Source of the DNA: Rhodospirillales bacterium 70-18
Lineage (GTDB): Bacteria > Pseudomonadota > Alphaproteobacteria > Acetobacterales > Acetobacteraceae
NCBI GenBank assembly: GCA_001899585.1
Contig: MKWE01000014.1
Location: forward strand, 1-64,000
Reading direction: 5' to 3'
Length of the DNA: 64,000 nucleotides
In this document: positions 33,690 to 43,061 of the stretch, one piece after another
How the letters are laid out: each line of letters begins with the position of its first letter
Position numbering within the stretch: position 1 is the first letter of the stretch
The notes under the pieces: generated by a model
Told to the model about the DNA's origin: nothing
The model's input: the letters and a program-made list of their open reading frames with translations, nothing else
Databases searched by the model: none
Made by a program: the position numbers and the translations under genes

Positions 33690-34325
33690 TTACCCGGCGC
33701 TGTCCGCGAGCGGGGAAGCCCGCTCGAGTCCGGCCGCGATCCGTGCCGCGAGATCATCCACGGCCCGGGTCATCGCCGCCACCACGGCGCCATCCCCGGC
33801 GCCGGTGAGCGGCTCCACCAGCGACACCTGCTGCGCGACCAGCGTCTTGCCGCCGCCATCCGTGAGCACCCAGCGCGCGACCAGCACCACCCGCCCGTCC
33901 CCTTGAGACTCGAAGCTGGCCAGATCGACGCGAACCTCGCGCGCCGGCCGCCCGACTGGGGATGCCGCGGTCACCACCAGGCCCGGCAACCGGGTGGAGA
34001 GTGCCGCAACGAGGCTCCGCGTGACCCCCACCGAGAGGCGCTCGGCCCACCGCCCGGTCGGGCTCGAGACCACCACGCCCCCCTTGCGCATCACCAGGTC
34101 GGTCGTATCGAGGTAATCGGGCAGCAGGACACGCCTTACGACGACCACCGGCATGCTCGTCTGCGGAACCGTTGACGGTGTCGCGGCGGGGGCGGCTCCA
34201 AGCACATAGTCGGTGGGGGCTGGCCCGGAGAGGCCGCATGCCGCAAGACAGAGCGACAGGACCGCGAAAAGAACCGCCCGCATCGGCGCCCCGGCGCGCG
34301 AACGGATGAAGGTGGCGCGCCTCAT
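33690..34325 (-). CDS. ABC-type transport auxiliary lipoprotein (PqiC-like) of the Mla-type system
   Basis: A 211-residue outer-membrane-type lipoprotein. The signal peptide ends in a lipobox LAAC near residue 30. The mature domain matches the PqiC/YmbA-like family, with a TDYVLG start, VVRRVLLPDYLDTTDLVMR, and a W-containing SSPTGRWAERLSVGV stretch. Its ATG overlaps the stop of the MlaD-type gene by 4 bp. It is the last gene of the operon and probably links the periplasmic MCE ring to the outer membrane. Confidence 0.88.
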   Translation of the reverse strand: MRRATFIRSRAGAPMRAVLFAVLSLCLAACGLSGPAPTDYVLGAAPAATPSTVPQTSMPVVVVRRVLLPDYLDTTDLVMRKGGVVVSSPTGRWAERLSVGVTRSLVAALSTRLPGLVVTAASPVGRPAREVRVDLASFESQGDGRVVLVARWVLTDGGGKTLVAQQVSLVEPLTGAGDGAVVAAMTRAVDDLAARIAAGLERASPLADSAG

Positions 34326-35293
34326 TGGCCGCCCCCCCGCCCCACCAGGAGCGCGTTCGGGTTCCGTTCGACCGTCTTGACGAAATTGCGCAGCGAACTC
34401 GCGCTGGCGGCGAGGTCCCGCACCGCCGCTTCCAGGTCGCCGCGAACCGGCGAATTCGGCTCCGTCAGGGCATTGAGGGAGTCGAGAAGGGCCTGCGCCC
34501 GGCGCGTCGCCGCGCCCGCCGTGGCGAGCGTGCGGCTGAGTTCGCCGCCGCGCGCATTGAGCTGATGCCGGGCATCGACGAGCAGGGCATCCAGGTCGCG
34601 CAGCGAGGTGGAGGCCTCCCCCTGGACCTGGCGGATTGCATCGTTGGTCGTCTGCAAGGTTTTCACGGCGGCATCGGCGGTGCGGTGCGCGGTTGCGGCC
34701 AGAGGGGTGAGCGCCTGATCGACGTGTTCCGTCAGGCGCTCAAGCGAGACAAGCGAGCGCTGCGCGGTAACGACGAGCTCGCGCAGCGACAATTGCGTGA
34801 TCTGGTCGCGCAGCTCGGCGAACTCCGAGGGCACCGCCGGAATCTCCGGAACGCCCGGCACCGCGCCGACCAATACCGCCGGCTTGTCCGGCCGGAAATC
34901 CAGATCGACGCGAAGCAAGCCGGTCACGATGCTCTGCTGCGCCAGTTGCGCCCGCAGCCCGGCCTTGATCAGCCGTTCATAATCGCCCGATGCGTTCAAT
35001 TGCTTGTCCTCCCAGGTAATCCGGCTGGCGTCGAGTTCCAGGAAGACGGGAACGCGCGCGGTCATGGTATCGGCCGAGAAGCGAATGGCGATACTTTGCA
35101 CCGAACCAACCTGCACGCCATGGAAGGTGACCGGCGCGCCGACCGACAGCCCCGCCACCGACTCGTCGAAAAACACGACAGCGCGCGTGGTCGTGGCAAA
35201 AAACCGCATCCCGCCAAAGAGCAGGATCGCGGCGACGCCGAGGGCGAGCGCGCCAAGGATGAATCCGCCAACGATGGTGGGTCTGGCGCTCAT
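34322..35293 (-). CDS. MCE/MlaD-family lipid-binding protein
   Basis: A 323-residue membrane-anchored periplasmic protein. An N-terminal helix (about 7-29) is followed by one MCE domain (AVVFFDESVAGLSVGAPVTFHGVQVGSVQSI...) up to about residue 140, then a long helical tail. Hexamers of MCE proteins form the lipid channel of Mla systems. It overlaps the ATPase gene by 4 bp. The longer open frame upstream is not supported by the family. Confidence 0.92.
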   Translation of the reverse strand: MSARPTIVGGFILGALALGVAAILLFGGMRFFATTTRAVVFFDESVAGLSVGAPVTFHGVQVGSVQSIAIRFSADTMTARVPVFLELDASRITWEDKQLNASGDYERLIKAGLRAQLAQQSIVTGLLRVDLDFRPDKPAVLVGAVPGVPEIPAVPSEFAELRDQITQLSLRELVVTAQRSLVSLERLTEHVDQALTPLAATAHRTADAAVKTLQTTNDAIRQVQGEASTSLRDLDALLVDARHQLNARGGELSRTLATAGAATRRAQALLDSLNALTEPNSPVRGDLEAAVRDLAASASSLRNFVKTVERNPNALLVGRGGGQ

Positions 35294-36099
35294 CGCGGTC
35301 TTTCCTGGCGGGCGCCGGCTGGCCTGGCAGGCCCCGGCGGCAGTTCCCCGCGCTGCATGAAGGCGCGGACGGTCGGGTGGTCGCAATCGTCGCGCATCGC
35401 CCGCGGCGAGCCATGGGCGATGGCCGTTCGCGTCTCCGCATCGAGAAAGACGCCATCGTCGCAAATGGCGAACAGGCTCGGCAGTTCGTGGCTGACGATG
35501 ACCACGGTGGCGCCGAGGCCGGCGCGCAGCTCCAGGATCAGGTCGTCGAGCAGCTTGGAGGTGATCGGGTCCAGCCCGGCCGACGGCTCGTCGAAAAACA
35601 GGACCTGCGGGTCAAGTGCCAGCGCCCGCGCCAGCGCCGCCCGCTTGCGCATGCCGCCGGAGAGTTCGGCGGGCATCTTGCCGGCAGCCGCGGCCATGCC
35701 CACGAAGGAGAGCTTCAGGTCCACCAGGACGGCGATCGCTTCGGCGCTCAGCTTGGTGAACATCTGCAGCGGCAACGCCACGTTCTCAGCCACCGTCATC
35801 GAACTCCACAGCGCGCCGCTCTGGAACAGCACGCCGAAGCGCCGGCCGATGGCGACCCGCTGCGCCTCGGTGGCGGCCCAGTAGTCCTGGCCGTCCACCA
35901 TCACCGTGCCGGCCGCCGGGCGCAGCAGGCCCACCATCGCCTTCAGCACGGTGCTCTTGCCGCAGCCGCTGCCGCCCATGATCGCGAAGATGGAACCCTG
36001 CCGAACCGAAAAGCTCAGCTTCCGCTGGATCACCCGCGGGCCGAACGCCACGGTCAGGTCCCGCACCTGCAGCAGCGCCCGGGGGGCCGGCGGCGTCAT
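35290..36099 (-). CDS. MlaF-type ABC transporter ATPase
   Basis: A 269-residue ATPase with Walker A MGGSGCGKST (about residue 42), Q-loop LFQSGALWSSMTVAENVALPL typical of MlaF, signature LSGGMRKRAALARAL, Walker B LFFDEPSAGLDPI and the switch His in VSHEL. It powers lipid transfer by the MlaE-type permease (3 bp upstream) through the MCE protein. Confidence 0.94.
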   Translation of the reverse strand: MTPPAPRALLQVRDLTVAFGPRVIQRKLSFSVRQGSIFAIMGGSGCGKSTVLKAMVGLLRPAAGTVMVDGQDYWAATEAQRVAIGRRFGVLFQSGALWSSMTVAENVALPLQMFTKLSAEAIAVLVDLKLSFVGMAAAAGKMPAELSGGMRKRAALARALALDPQVLFFDEPSAGLDPITSKLLDDLILELRAGLGATVVIVSHELPSLFAICDDGVFLDAETRTAIAHGSPRAMRDDCDHPTVRAFMQRGELPPGPARPAGARQERPR

Positions 36100-36102
36100 G
36101 CT

Positions 36103-37356
36103 TCAGATCCCGAGCGCATTGGCGCAGACGGCGAACACGGCATCGAGGGCGATGATGCCCACGATCCCGGCCACGACGGCGGCGGTGGCGGCGCGGCCGA
36201 CATCGGCGGCGCTGCGGCCGGCGTTCAGCCCGATGCGGCACCCCGCCAACGCGACCAGGGCGCCGAAGGCGACGCTCTTGACCAGGCCGATCTCGAACTG
36301 CGTGCCGGTGACGGCGCCGCGCAACTGCTCAAGGAAGCTCACCGATGTGAGGTCCAGCGTCGCGATGCTGACGATGAAGCCGCCGAGCAGCCCGAACGCG
36401 CAGCCATAGAGGTAGAGCAGCGGCATCATCGCGACGAGCGCCGTCACGCGCGGCAGCACCAGGAAGTCGAAGACCGGAATCCCCAGCACGTTCAGCGCGT
36501 CGATCTCCTCGTTGCCCTGCATGGTGGCCAGATGGGCGGCATAGGCGCCGCCGGTGCGTCCCGCCATGACGATGGCGGTCACGATCGCCGCCATCTCGCG
36601 CACCACGGCGATGCCGACCAGGTTGGCGACGTAGATCCCGGCGCCGAAACGCTCCAGCTGCACCGCGCCGACGAACGCCAGGATGGCGCCGACCAGCCCG
36701 TTGACGATGGCGACGATGCCGAGCGCGCCGGCCCCGGCCTCATGCACAAGCTGGAAAACGTCGACGGCGCGCGTGCGTGTGCGCCCGCCCAGGGCCGCTC
36801 CGCCACGCAGCGCGGTCAGCCCGACAAGCTCGGCGGCCTCCACCACAGTTGCCCAGGCATCGAACGCCCGCCCGCCCACCTTCGTGGCGAGCGACGAACG
36901 GGGCTTCGCGGGGCCGGCGGCCGTGGCGCCCCCCGCGGGGGCGGCCAGGGCGAGCAGCCGCGCGGCCGTCGCAGAAAGGCCGGCATCGTCGATCCGGATT
37001 GGCGGCGTCCGGCTGGAGGCGGCGCCGCCGAGCATCTTCAGGAACGCGATCAGCGCGCTGTCCCACCCGCCCAGGCGGCTCATATCGATGCGCAATGTCC
37101 CGCCCTCGGCGGCGTCGAGGATGGCGTGGACCTCGCCGGCGCTGCGCACTCCGGTCTCCCAGGCGATCCAATCCCCCGTCAGCTCCAGTGCGACCACGCC
37201 GCCTTGCCGGTCCATATGCCAGCCCGGCGGCTGCAGACCGACCGCGGCCATGGCGCGGCCCGGCCCACCGGGAACGCCCCCCTCGTGCCGCCGAGGCGCC
37301 TCGCCCGGGCCTGTTGCGCGCCCGGGCCCGGGACCTTCGGCTGAGTGACCTGTCAT
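36103..37356 (-). CDS. MlaE-type permease with N-terminal STAS-like domain
   Basis: A 417-residue inner-membrane protein. Residues about 45-150 form a STAS-like domain (GGVVALELTGDWIAWE...TLRIDMSRLGGWDSALIAFLKML), equivalent to the separate MlaB subunit. Residues 185-417 are the MlaE permease, with VGLTALRGG, LVGAILAFVGAVQLERFGAGIYVANL and MAGRTGGAYAAHLATMQGNEEIDAL. The ATG at 37354-37356 is chosen; a GTG 11 codons earlier is equally open. It is the first gene of the Mla-type operon. Confidence 0.9.
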   Translation of the reverse strand: MTGHSAEGPGPGRATGPGEAPRRHEGGVPGGPGRAMAAVGLQPPGWHMDRQGGVVALELTGDWIAWETGVRSAGEVHAILDAAEGGTLRIDMSRLGGWDSALIAFLKMLGGAASSRTPPIRIDDAGLSATAARLLALAAPAGGATAAGPAKPRSSLATKVGGRAFDAWATVVEAAELVGLTALRGGAALGGRTRTRAVDVFQLVHEAGAGALGIVAIVNGLVGAILAFVGAVQLERFGAGIYVANLVGIAVVREMAAIVTAIVMAGRTGGAYAAHLATMQGNEEIDALNVLGIPVFDFLVLPRVTALVAMMPLLYLYGCAFGLLGGFIVSIATLDLTSVSFLEQLRGAVTGTQFEIGLVKSVAFGALVALAGCRIGLNAGRSAADVGRAATAAVVAGIVGIIALDAVFAVCANALGI

Positions 37357-37547
37357 GCCACGACCGACCTCGTTGACGCTGGCATTCACACCGGCCGAGA
37401 GAATCCACCCGAACGCGGACCAGCCGGTTTCTTCATCCGAGGGAGGAAGCGCATTGCGTGGTGCATCTCCTGGGCGGGGGCCATCGCCATGATGGCGGGT
37501 ATTCGGCGGCGTTCCCTATAGCACGGGAAACCCGGCCACGGACGCCA

Positions 37548-37585
37548 AAGCGCCACCCGCACCGGGTATGCCGGAGGTGGCGCTT
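37548..37585 (-). terminator. hairpin terminator after the MBL-fold gene
   Basis: AAGCGCCACC (37548-37557) pairs perfectly with GGTGGCGCTT (37576-37585) around an 18-nt loop that contains a small CCGG/CCGG pair. On the minus strand the stem ends in CTTT. It lies 62 bp after the MBL gene stop and before the Mla operon start. Confidence 0.55.
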
Positions 37586-37646
37586 CGGGCCGCCCTCGTC
37601 GCCAGCCGTGGGATCGACGCCCAGGCCGGCTGGCGCGATCGATAGG

Positions 37647-39230
37647 CTACCCGTTCAGCGCGCCGCGCAGGCGTTGCAGGATCGCCGCGCGGGCGGCGTC
37701 GTTGGGGGCGGCTTCCAGCCGGTCGGACAGTTCCAGGATCAGCCGCGAGCGCTCGTTGTGCCAGTCCAGCCCGCCGACCTGCCCGGGCGCCAGCCGGCGC
37801 TCCCGCCCGCCGGCCGGGCGCGGGCCGTCCGGCAGCAGGGTGTAGCGGTCGTCCAGCGCCGGCACGGTCACCGCGAGTTGCGGCAACGCCTCGTGCAGGC
37901 GTGTGGCCAGCGCCGCCAGCGCGGCTCCCTCGCCGTGGGTCAGGAACACGCCGGCGCCCACGGGCTGGCGCGCGGCCACCCATGCGGCCAGTTCCGGCCC
38001 GTCGGCATGGCCGGAATAATCGTCCATGAAGGCGATGCGCGCCCGCACCGACACCTCGTCACCCTGGATGCGCACCTCGCGCGCGCCGTCCAGCATCAGC
38101 CGGCCCAGCGTGCCCTGCGCCTGGAAGCCGGTCAGCAGCACGGTGGTGTCGGGCTGCCAGAGGTAGCGCTTCAGGTGGTGGCGAATGCGCCCGGCATCGC
38201 ACATGCCGCTGCCGGCCAGGATGATCTTGAAGCCGGGCGTCTCGGCGATAGCCTGGCTTTCCTCGGCCGTCTCGGTGAAGCGCAGATGCGGTGAGCGCAT
38301 GATCCGCGCCAGATCGCCGCCGCCGCGCAGGTCGCGGGCGTTGTGTACGAATATTTCGGTGGCGCGGATGGCCAGCGGCGAGTCGATGAAGATGGGGGCG
38401 GCCGGGATGGCGCCGGACTCCATCAGCCGGATCAGGTCCACGATCAGTTCCTGCGTGCGCTCCACCGCGAAGGCGGGCATCAGCAGGGTGCCGGGGGCGG
38501 CGGCCGTCACCATGTCGGCCAGGTGCTGGCGGCGGTCGGCCGGGGTGATGTGCGGGCGGTCGGTGGCGCCATAGGTGGACTCGCAGAACAGGTAGTCCAC
38601 CCCACCCGGCGGGGCCTGCGCCGGCGCCTGCAGCGCCTTCTGCCGCGGCCCCAGGTCGCCGGACATCAGCACCCGCAACGGCGCCCCCTCCCGGCCTTCG
38701 CTGGCGAATTCCAGCTCCACCGAGGCCGAGCCGAGGATGTGGCCGGCGTTCCAGAACCGGGCCCGCACCCCCTCCGCCGGGGCGAACCAGTCCTGGTATT
38801 TCACCGCCCGCAGCGATTTCAGCGCCGCCTGGGCATCGGCCTGGGTGTAGATCGGCTCCACCTCCGCGCGGCCCCGGCGGGCGTTGCGGCGGTTCAGGTG
38901 GAACACCTCCAGCTCCTGGATATGCCCGGAATCCGGCAGCATCACCGAGCAGAGGTCCTTGGTGCCGCGGGTGCCGTACACCGGGCCGGCGAAGCCGTCG
39001 CGGATCAGCTTGGGCAGCAGGCCGCTATGGTCGATATGGGCATGCGTCAGCAGCACCGCGTCCAGCCGCGACGGCTGGAACGGGAACGGCTGGTAGTTCA
39101 GCGCCTTCAGCGTCTTGGAGCCCTGGAACATGCCGCAATCGAGCAGCACCCGCGCCTGCGCCGTCTCGAACAGGAAGCACGAGCCGGTGACGGTGCCGGC
39201 GGCGCCGAGGATGGCGAGCGAGACGGTCAT
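37647..39230 (-). CDS. beta-CASP metallo-beta-lactamase-fold nuclease (CPSF-like)
   Basis: A 527-residue MBL hydrolase. The metal motif THAHIDHSG has H63, H65, D67 and H68. Further metal ligands and the beta-CASP insert follow ([46 protein letters not shown]), and the C-terminal RMMBL motif is [18 protein letters not shown]. Bacterial members are thought to act as RNA or DNA exonucleases. The start overlaps the phosphorylase stop by 4 bp, so it is the last gene of a five- or six-gene operon with metabolic enzymes. Confidence 0.92.
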   Translation of the reverse strand: MTVSLAILGAAGTVTGSCFLFETAQARVLLDCGMFQGSKTLKALNYQPFPFQPSRLDAVLLTHAHIDHSGLLPKLIRDGFAGPVYGTRGTKDLCSVMLPDSGHIQELEVFHLNRRNARRGRAEVEPIYTQADAQAALKSLRAVKYQDWFAPAEGVRARFWNAGHILGSASVELEFASEGREGAPLRVLMSGDLGPRQKALQAPAQAPPGGVDYLFCESTYGATDRPHITPADRRQHLADMVTAAAPGTLLMPAFAVERTQELIVDLIRLMESGAIPAAPIFIDSPLAIRATEIFVHNARDLRGGGDLARIMRSPHLRFTETAEESQAIAETPGFKIILAGSGMCDAGRIRHHLKRYLWQPDTTVLLTGFQAQGTLGRLMLDGAREVRIQGDEVSVRARIAFMDDYSGHADGPELAAWVAARQPVGAGVFLTHGEGAALAALATRLHEALPQLAVTVPALDDRYTLLPDGPRPAGGRERRLAPGQVGGLDWHNERSRLILELSDRLEAAPNDAARAAILQRLRGALNG

Positions 39231-40732
39231 GCGGCACCTATTTCATAGCCGTTGTCGCGTTCGGCCGCGGCGCCGGCAAATTCGAACTCGAACGGCTCGC
39301 TGGCATAAAGCCGGTACAGCGGCTCGCCGCGCGCCACCCGGTCGCCGATGCGGCGGAACAGCTCGATCCCGGCGCCCTTGGCCACCGGCGCGCCGGCCAG
39401 CCGGGCCAGGCGGTTGAGGCGCAGGTTGTCGATGCCGGCCACCACGCCCTCGTGCGGCGCCACCACCTCGCGGGTCAGCCGGCCCAGCGTGGCCTGGGCG
39501 GGCGGCGGGCCCTGGGCGTCGATGATGCGCTGCATCGCGGCCATCGCGGCGCCGCTGTCCAGCAGTTCGGCGGCGCGCGCGTAGCCGGCGCCGCCGCGCA
39601 GCATCGGGTCGTTCTCCAGCACCCGGCCGGCCAGGCGCAGCGATTTCTCGCGCAGGTCGGCCGGCGCGTCCGGGGCGCGCGCCAGCACCGCCATCACGTC
39701 GCGTGCCTCCAGCACCGGGCCGATGCCGCGCCCGATCGGCTGGCGCCCGTCGGTGACGGCGACATCGATGGCCAGGTTCAGCCGGTCGCCCAGGAACTCG
39801 AACAGCTTGCGCAGACGCATGGCGTCGTGGCCGTCGCGCACCTTGGCGTGCGGGCCCACCGGAATGTCGATCAGCAGGTGGGTGGAGCCGGCGGCCAGCT
39901 TCTTGGAGAGGATGGAGGCCACCATCAGCTCGCGCGTGTCGATGCCCAGCGGCCGCTCCACGCCGATCAGCACGTCGTCGGCCGGCGACAGCCGCACATG
40001 CCCGCCCCAGACCAGGCAGGCGTTGCAGGTCTCCACCACCCGCCGCATGTCGCCGATATCCAGGTCGACGCGGGCCAGCACCTCCATGGTGTCCGCCGTG
40101 CCGGCCGGCGAGGTGATGGCGCGCGACGAGGTTTTCGGCATCACCAGCCCATGCGCGGCGACGATCGGCACCACGATCATCGAGGTGCGGTTGCCCGGGA
40201 TGCCGCCGATGCAGTGCTTGTCCACCACCATCAGCCGCTCCCAGTGCAGCCGGGTGCCGGCATCGGCCATGGCGCGGGTCAGCGACAGCAGCTCCTCGCT
40301 GGACAGGAAGCCGGCGGCACCGACCAGGAAGGCGGTCACCTCGATGTCGGAATAGCGATAGGCCGCCAGGTCGCCGATGATGGCGCCCAGCTCGTCGGGC
40401 CGCAGGGTCTGGCCGGCGATCTTGCGGCGCACCGCATCCAGGCTTTCGGGCGGCACGGCCGGCGCCAGCGAGACCTGCGCGCCCTCCGGCCGGCCGAACC
40501 GGCGGAATGCCGGCTCACCCAGGCCAAGCTCGTCCGGCTCCAGGATGTCGCCATGGTCCATGGTGGCCAGCGAGGCGATCAGGGTGGCGGCGCCGTCGCT
40601 GATCGCCACCCGGCTGAAGCCGCGGAACACCTCCGGCCGCAGCGCCTGGCACCGCGCGGACAGGAACGCCACGTTCTCGCGCCCGGTGTCCAGCGGCAGC
40701 CGCCGGACCCGCAGCAGGGCGCCGCCGGTCAT
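39227..40732 (-). CDS. thymidine phosphorylase/AMP phosphorylase family protein
   Basis: A 501-residue nucleoside (or NMP) phosphorylase. An N-terminal domain of about 85 residues precedes the core, as in the archaeal AMP phosphorylase branch. The core has [42 protein letters not shown] and VSILSKK-like [19 protein letters not shown]. It catalyses phosphorolysis of a pyrimidine nucleoside or AMP to a pentose phosphate. It overlaps both neighbours by 4 bp. Whether it acts on thymidine or a nucleotide cannot be settled by eye. Confidence 0.88.
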   Translation of the reverse strand: MTGGALLRVRRLPLDTGRENVAFLSARCQALRPEVFRGFSRVAISDGAATLIASLATMDHGDILEPDELGLGEPAFRRFGRPEGAQVSLAPAVPPESLDAVRRKIAGQTLRPDELGAIIGDLAAYRYSDIEVTAFLVGAAGFLSSEELLSLTRAMADAGTRLHWERLMVVDKHCIGGIPGNRTSMIVVPIVAAHGLVMPKTSSRAITSPAGTADTMEVLARVDLDIGDMRRVVETCNACLVWGGHVRLSPADDVLIGVERPLGIDTRELMVASILSKKLAAGSTHLLIDIPVGPHAKVRDGHDAMRLRKLFEFLGDRLNLAIDVAVTDGRQPIGRGIGPVLEARDVMAVLARAPDAPADLREKSLRLAGRVLENDPMLRGGAGYARAAELLDSGAAMAAMQRIIDAQGPPPAQATLGRLTREVVAPHEGVVAGIDNLRLNRLARLAGAPVAKGAGIELFRRIGDRVARGEPLYRLYASEPFEFEFAGAAAERDNGYEIGAA

Positions 40733-41772
40733 GCCGATGGCAGAGCGAGCCGGTAAAACCGCGCGGCGGTGCCGGCGAACATGTCGGCCTTCTCCGCCGC
40801 GCTGGCGCCGGCGGCCAGCTTCTTGCAGGCGTTCCAGAACACGCCGTAGCTGTAGGAGCCCTTGTCGACCGGAAAATTGCTCTCAAACATGCACCGCGAG
40901 GGGCCAAAAGCGGCGATTGTGGTGTCCATATACGGCTTCCAGGCCGCCGCCAGCGCGTCCGAGCCCGGTGGATCGGGATGGTCCTCGAAGCCGAAGCCGT
41001 TGATGCGCATCCCCAGCCCGCCGAGTTTGGCGAACACGTTCGGGCAGGCCGCGAGCTTGCGGATGGAGGCCGCCCATTCGGGGAACAGCGCCTCCCGCCG
41101 GCCCTGGTAGGCGCCGATGCCGAGCGGGCCGCCGAAATGGTTCAGCACGATGCGGGTCTCGGGGAAGGCGCGCGCGAGGTCAGTCAGCTCGTCGAGCTGC
41201 GCCTGATACAGCCAGGCGTCGAACGACAGGCCCAGCGGCGCCAGGCACGCGAAGCCCTCGCGGAAGGCGCGGTCGGCCAGCAGGCCGGCGGGGGCCGGGT
41301 TGCCGGGGTTGAGCACCACCGGGTCGGCATCCCAGGCGACGATGTGGCGGATGCCGCGGAAGCGGTCGCCGGCGGCGCGCATATGGGCCTGCAGCACCTC
41401 GGACGCCGCCGCCCCCAGCCGCAGGTCCACATGGCCGACGATGCCGGCGCAGACGCGGGCGGGGCCGTAGACGCCGCTGGCGCTCATCGCCGCCACGCCG
41501 TTGACGAACTCGGTCTCGCCCAGCGGGCGCAGCGCCTCCGGCCCGTCGGCGCGGTGGAAGGCGCGCGCCTGGACGAACACGGTGGCCACGACGTTGTGGC
41601 CGGTCGCCAGATCGGCCAGCAGGTCGGGCAGCAGGTAGCGCCAGCCCGGCCGGTCCCACAGATGGTGGTGCGGATCGATGATCGGCAGGGCGGGCTCCAG
41701 CGCCGGCTCGTGCACGCGGTCCAGCCAGTCCTGGCGGACCGCCAGGTAGGGGTTGGCGGGGGCGGTGTTCAT
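40729..41772 (-). CDS. TIM-barrel amidohydrolase (amidohydrolase_2 family)
   Basis: A 347-residue metal-dependent hydrolase. The HxH metal motif is in [12 protein letters not shown] near residue 32. Later conserved elements are the [12 protein letters not shown] loop, [10 protein letters not shown] with a metal His, and the C-terminal [17 protein letters not shown] containing the catalytic Asp region. Relatives act as lactonases or decarboxylases on cyclic acids. It starts 5 bp after the TPP beta-subunit stop and overlaps the phosphorylase by 4 bp. Confidence 0.9.
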   Translation of the reverse strand: MNTAPANPYLAVRQDWLDRVHEPALEPALPIIDPHHHLWDRPGWRYLLPDLLADLATGHNVVATVFVQARAFHRADGPEALRPLGETEFVNGVAAMSASGVYGPARVCAGIVGHVDLRLGAAASEVLQAHMRAAGDRFRGIRHIVAWDADPVVLNPGNPAPAGLLADRAFREGFACLAPLGLSFDAWLYQAQLDELTDLARAFPETRIVLNHFGGPLGIGAYQGRREALFPEWAASIRKLAACPNVFAKLGGLGMRINGFGFEDHPDPPGSDALAAAWKPYMDTTIAAFGPSRCMFESNFPVDKGSYSYGVFWNACKKLAAGASAAEKADMFAGTAARFYRLALPSA

Positions 41773-41777
41773 GGCGG

Positions 41778-42392
41778 TCACTCCGTGCCCAGCAGGGCCA
41801 TGCGGAAGCGGGTGCGCACCACCGCGGGGCTGAGCGAGCGCTTCACCTTCAGCGCCGGCCCCTCCTTCACCCGCAGCAGGATGAAGCACAGCCCGCCTTC
41901 GCGCAGCAGGCGGCGGCCTTCGGGCAGGTCGTCCTCGGTGTTGATGGTGAACACCACCGGGAAGCCGCAGCCGGTGGCCACCGTGTCCAGCCGCACGCCC
42001 ATGCCGGTATGGCTGTCCTGGTTGCCGGTCTCGCCGTAATGGCCGTTGTCCACGCAGATCACCGCGAGGTTCTTCGGCGCCATCAGCGCGATGGTGGCCA
42101 GGGCGGACAGGTTCATCAGCAATTCGCCGTCGCCGGTGGCCACCAGCACGCGGCGCCCCGGCTGGGCGAGCGCCAGGCCCAGGCCCATCATCGGCGCCGC
42201 GCCCATGGCGCCGCCGAGGCCGAACACCGCGGGGCCGTCATTGGTCATCGCCGTCAGTTCCTGCGCGGCGCCGGCCAGGCCGCCGACCATCAGGAAGTCC
42301 TCGGGGTGCTCGATCAGCGCCGGCACCGCCTGCCGGCGGTCCAGCACGGCGGCCGGCAGGTTGGAGGTGGAGAGCTTGTTCAGCTGTGCCAT
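41778..42392 (-). CDS. TPP-dependent decarboxylase, beta subunit (sulfopyruvate/phosphonopyruvate decarboxylase-like)
   Basis: A 204-residue cofactor-binding subunit. The TPP/Mg motif reads GDGELLMNLSALATIALMAPKNLAVICVDN, preceded by GGAMGAAPMMGLGLAL. Length and order match the ComE-type half of split decarboxylases that remove CO2 from sulfopyruvate or phosphonopyruvate. The alpha-subunit gene is 14 bp upstream. No coenzyme M or phosphonate genes are nearby, so the true 2-oxo acid substrate is open. Confidence 0.87.
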   Translation of the reverse strand: MAQLNKLSTSNLPAAVLDRRQAVPALIEHPEDFLMVGGLAGAAQELTAMTNDGPAVFGLGGAMGAAPMMGLGLALAQPGRRVLVATGDGELLMNLSALATIALMAPKNLAVICVDNGHYGETGNQDSHTGMGVRLDTVATGCGFPVVFTINTEDDLPEGRRLLREGGLCFILLRVKEGPALKVKRSLSPAVVRTRFRMALLGTE

Positions 42393-42406
42393 GGTGCGTT
42401 CCCCCG

Positions 42407-42934
42407 CTAGAATTGCTTGGCGCCGATGAGGCGCTGGCCCAGCAGCACGGCGACCGCCTCGCCGGACTGGAAGACCATGGTCAGCGCCGCCGAGACGGTT
42501 GGGATCACCTCCTCCGGCTGGTCGGCGCGCAGCACGATCACGCCCATCGCCTCCAGCACTTTGGGGGTCGCCTGCCCCATCGGGAACTGCCAGGGATTGC
42601 CCTCGCCGAACTCGCCGCGCATGGAAACCAGGGTCAGCAGCGGGAAGCGCCCGCCCCGGGTGAGCGAGAGCATGTTGATGCAGTTGCCCACGCCGCTGCT
42701 CTGCATCAGCAGCACGCCGCGGCCGCCGCCCAGGTCGGCGCCGGCCAGCAGGGCCACGCCCTCCTCCTCGGTGGTCAGCGCCACCGAATGCGCGTCGGGG
42801 TCGGCCAGCGAGCGGTTGATCAGGACCTTGTGCCCGGCATCGGGGACATAGGCGAATTGGGTGACCCCGCGCGCCCGCAGCAGCTCGTACAGCGCGTCCG
42901 GCCAGGCCGCCGCGTCCTTGTCCTGATCCGCCAT
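42407..42934 (-). CDS. TPP-dependent decarboxylase, alpha subunit (sulfopyruvate decarboxylase-like)
   Basis: A 175-residue pyrimidine-binding subunit. It begins LYELLRARGVTQFAYVPDAGHKVLI. The Glu that activates TPP lies in ALTTEEEGVALLAGA, followed by LMQSSGVGNCINML and LVSMRGEFGEGNPWQFPMG. These are the features of ComD-like halves of split decarboxylases. It works with the beta subunit to form the complete TPP site. Confidence 0.88.
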   Translation of the reverse strand: MADQDKDAAAWPDALYELLRARGVTQFAYVPDAGHKVLINRSLADPDAHSVALTTEEEGVALLAGADLGGGRGVLLMQSSGVGNCINMLSLTRGGRFPLLTLVSMRGEFGEGNPWQFPMGQATPKVLEAMGVIVLRADQPEEVIPTVSAALTMVFQSGEAVAVLLGQRLIGAKQF

Positions 42935-43008
42935 GCCTTGATCCTCCCCGCCCGGTTTGGTCTTGGCGCCACTGTTGCCCGCGTCCGGGTGCTTGGCAAC
43001 CGGGTGCG

Positions 43009-43056
43009 GGCAACGGGCCAGGCAACGGGTCGGGCAACGGGTCGGGCAACGGGTCG
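43009..43056. repeat. four tandem 12-bp repeats
   Basis: Three identical GGCAACGGGTCG units at 43021-43056, plus one variant (GGCAACGGGCCA) at 43009-43020 and a degenerate trace before it. The block begins 5 bp past the binding-protein stop codon and precedes the TPP alpha gene in the same transcript direction. An upstream GTTGCCCGC (42974-42982) can pair with 43006-43014. Confidence 0.7.
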
Positions 43057-43061
43057 GAAGG

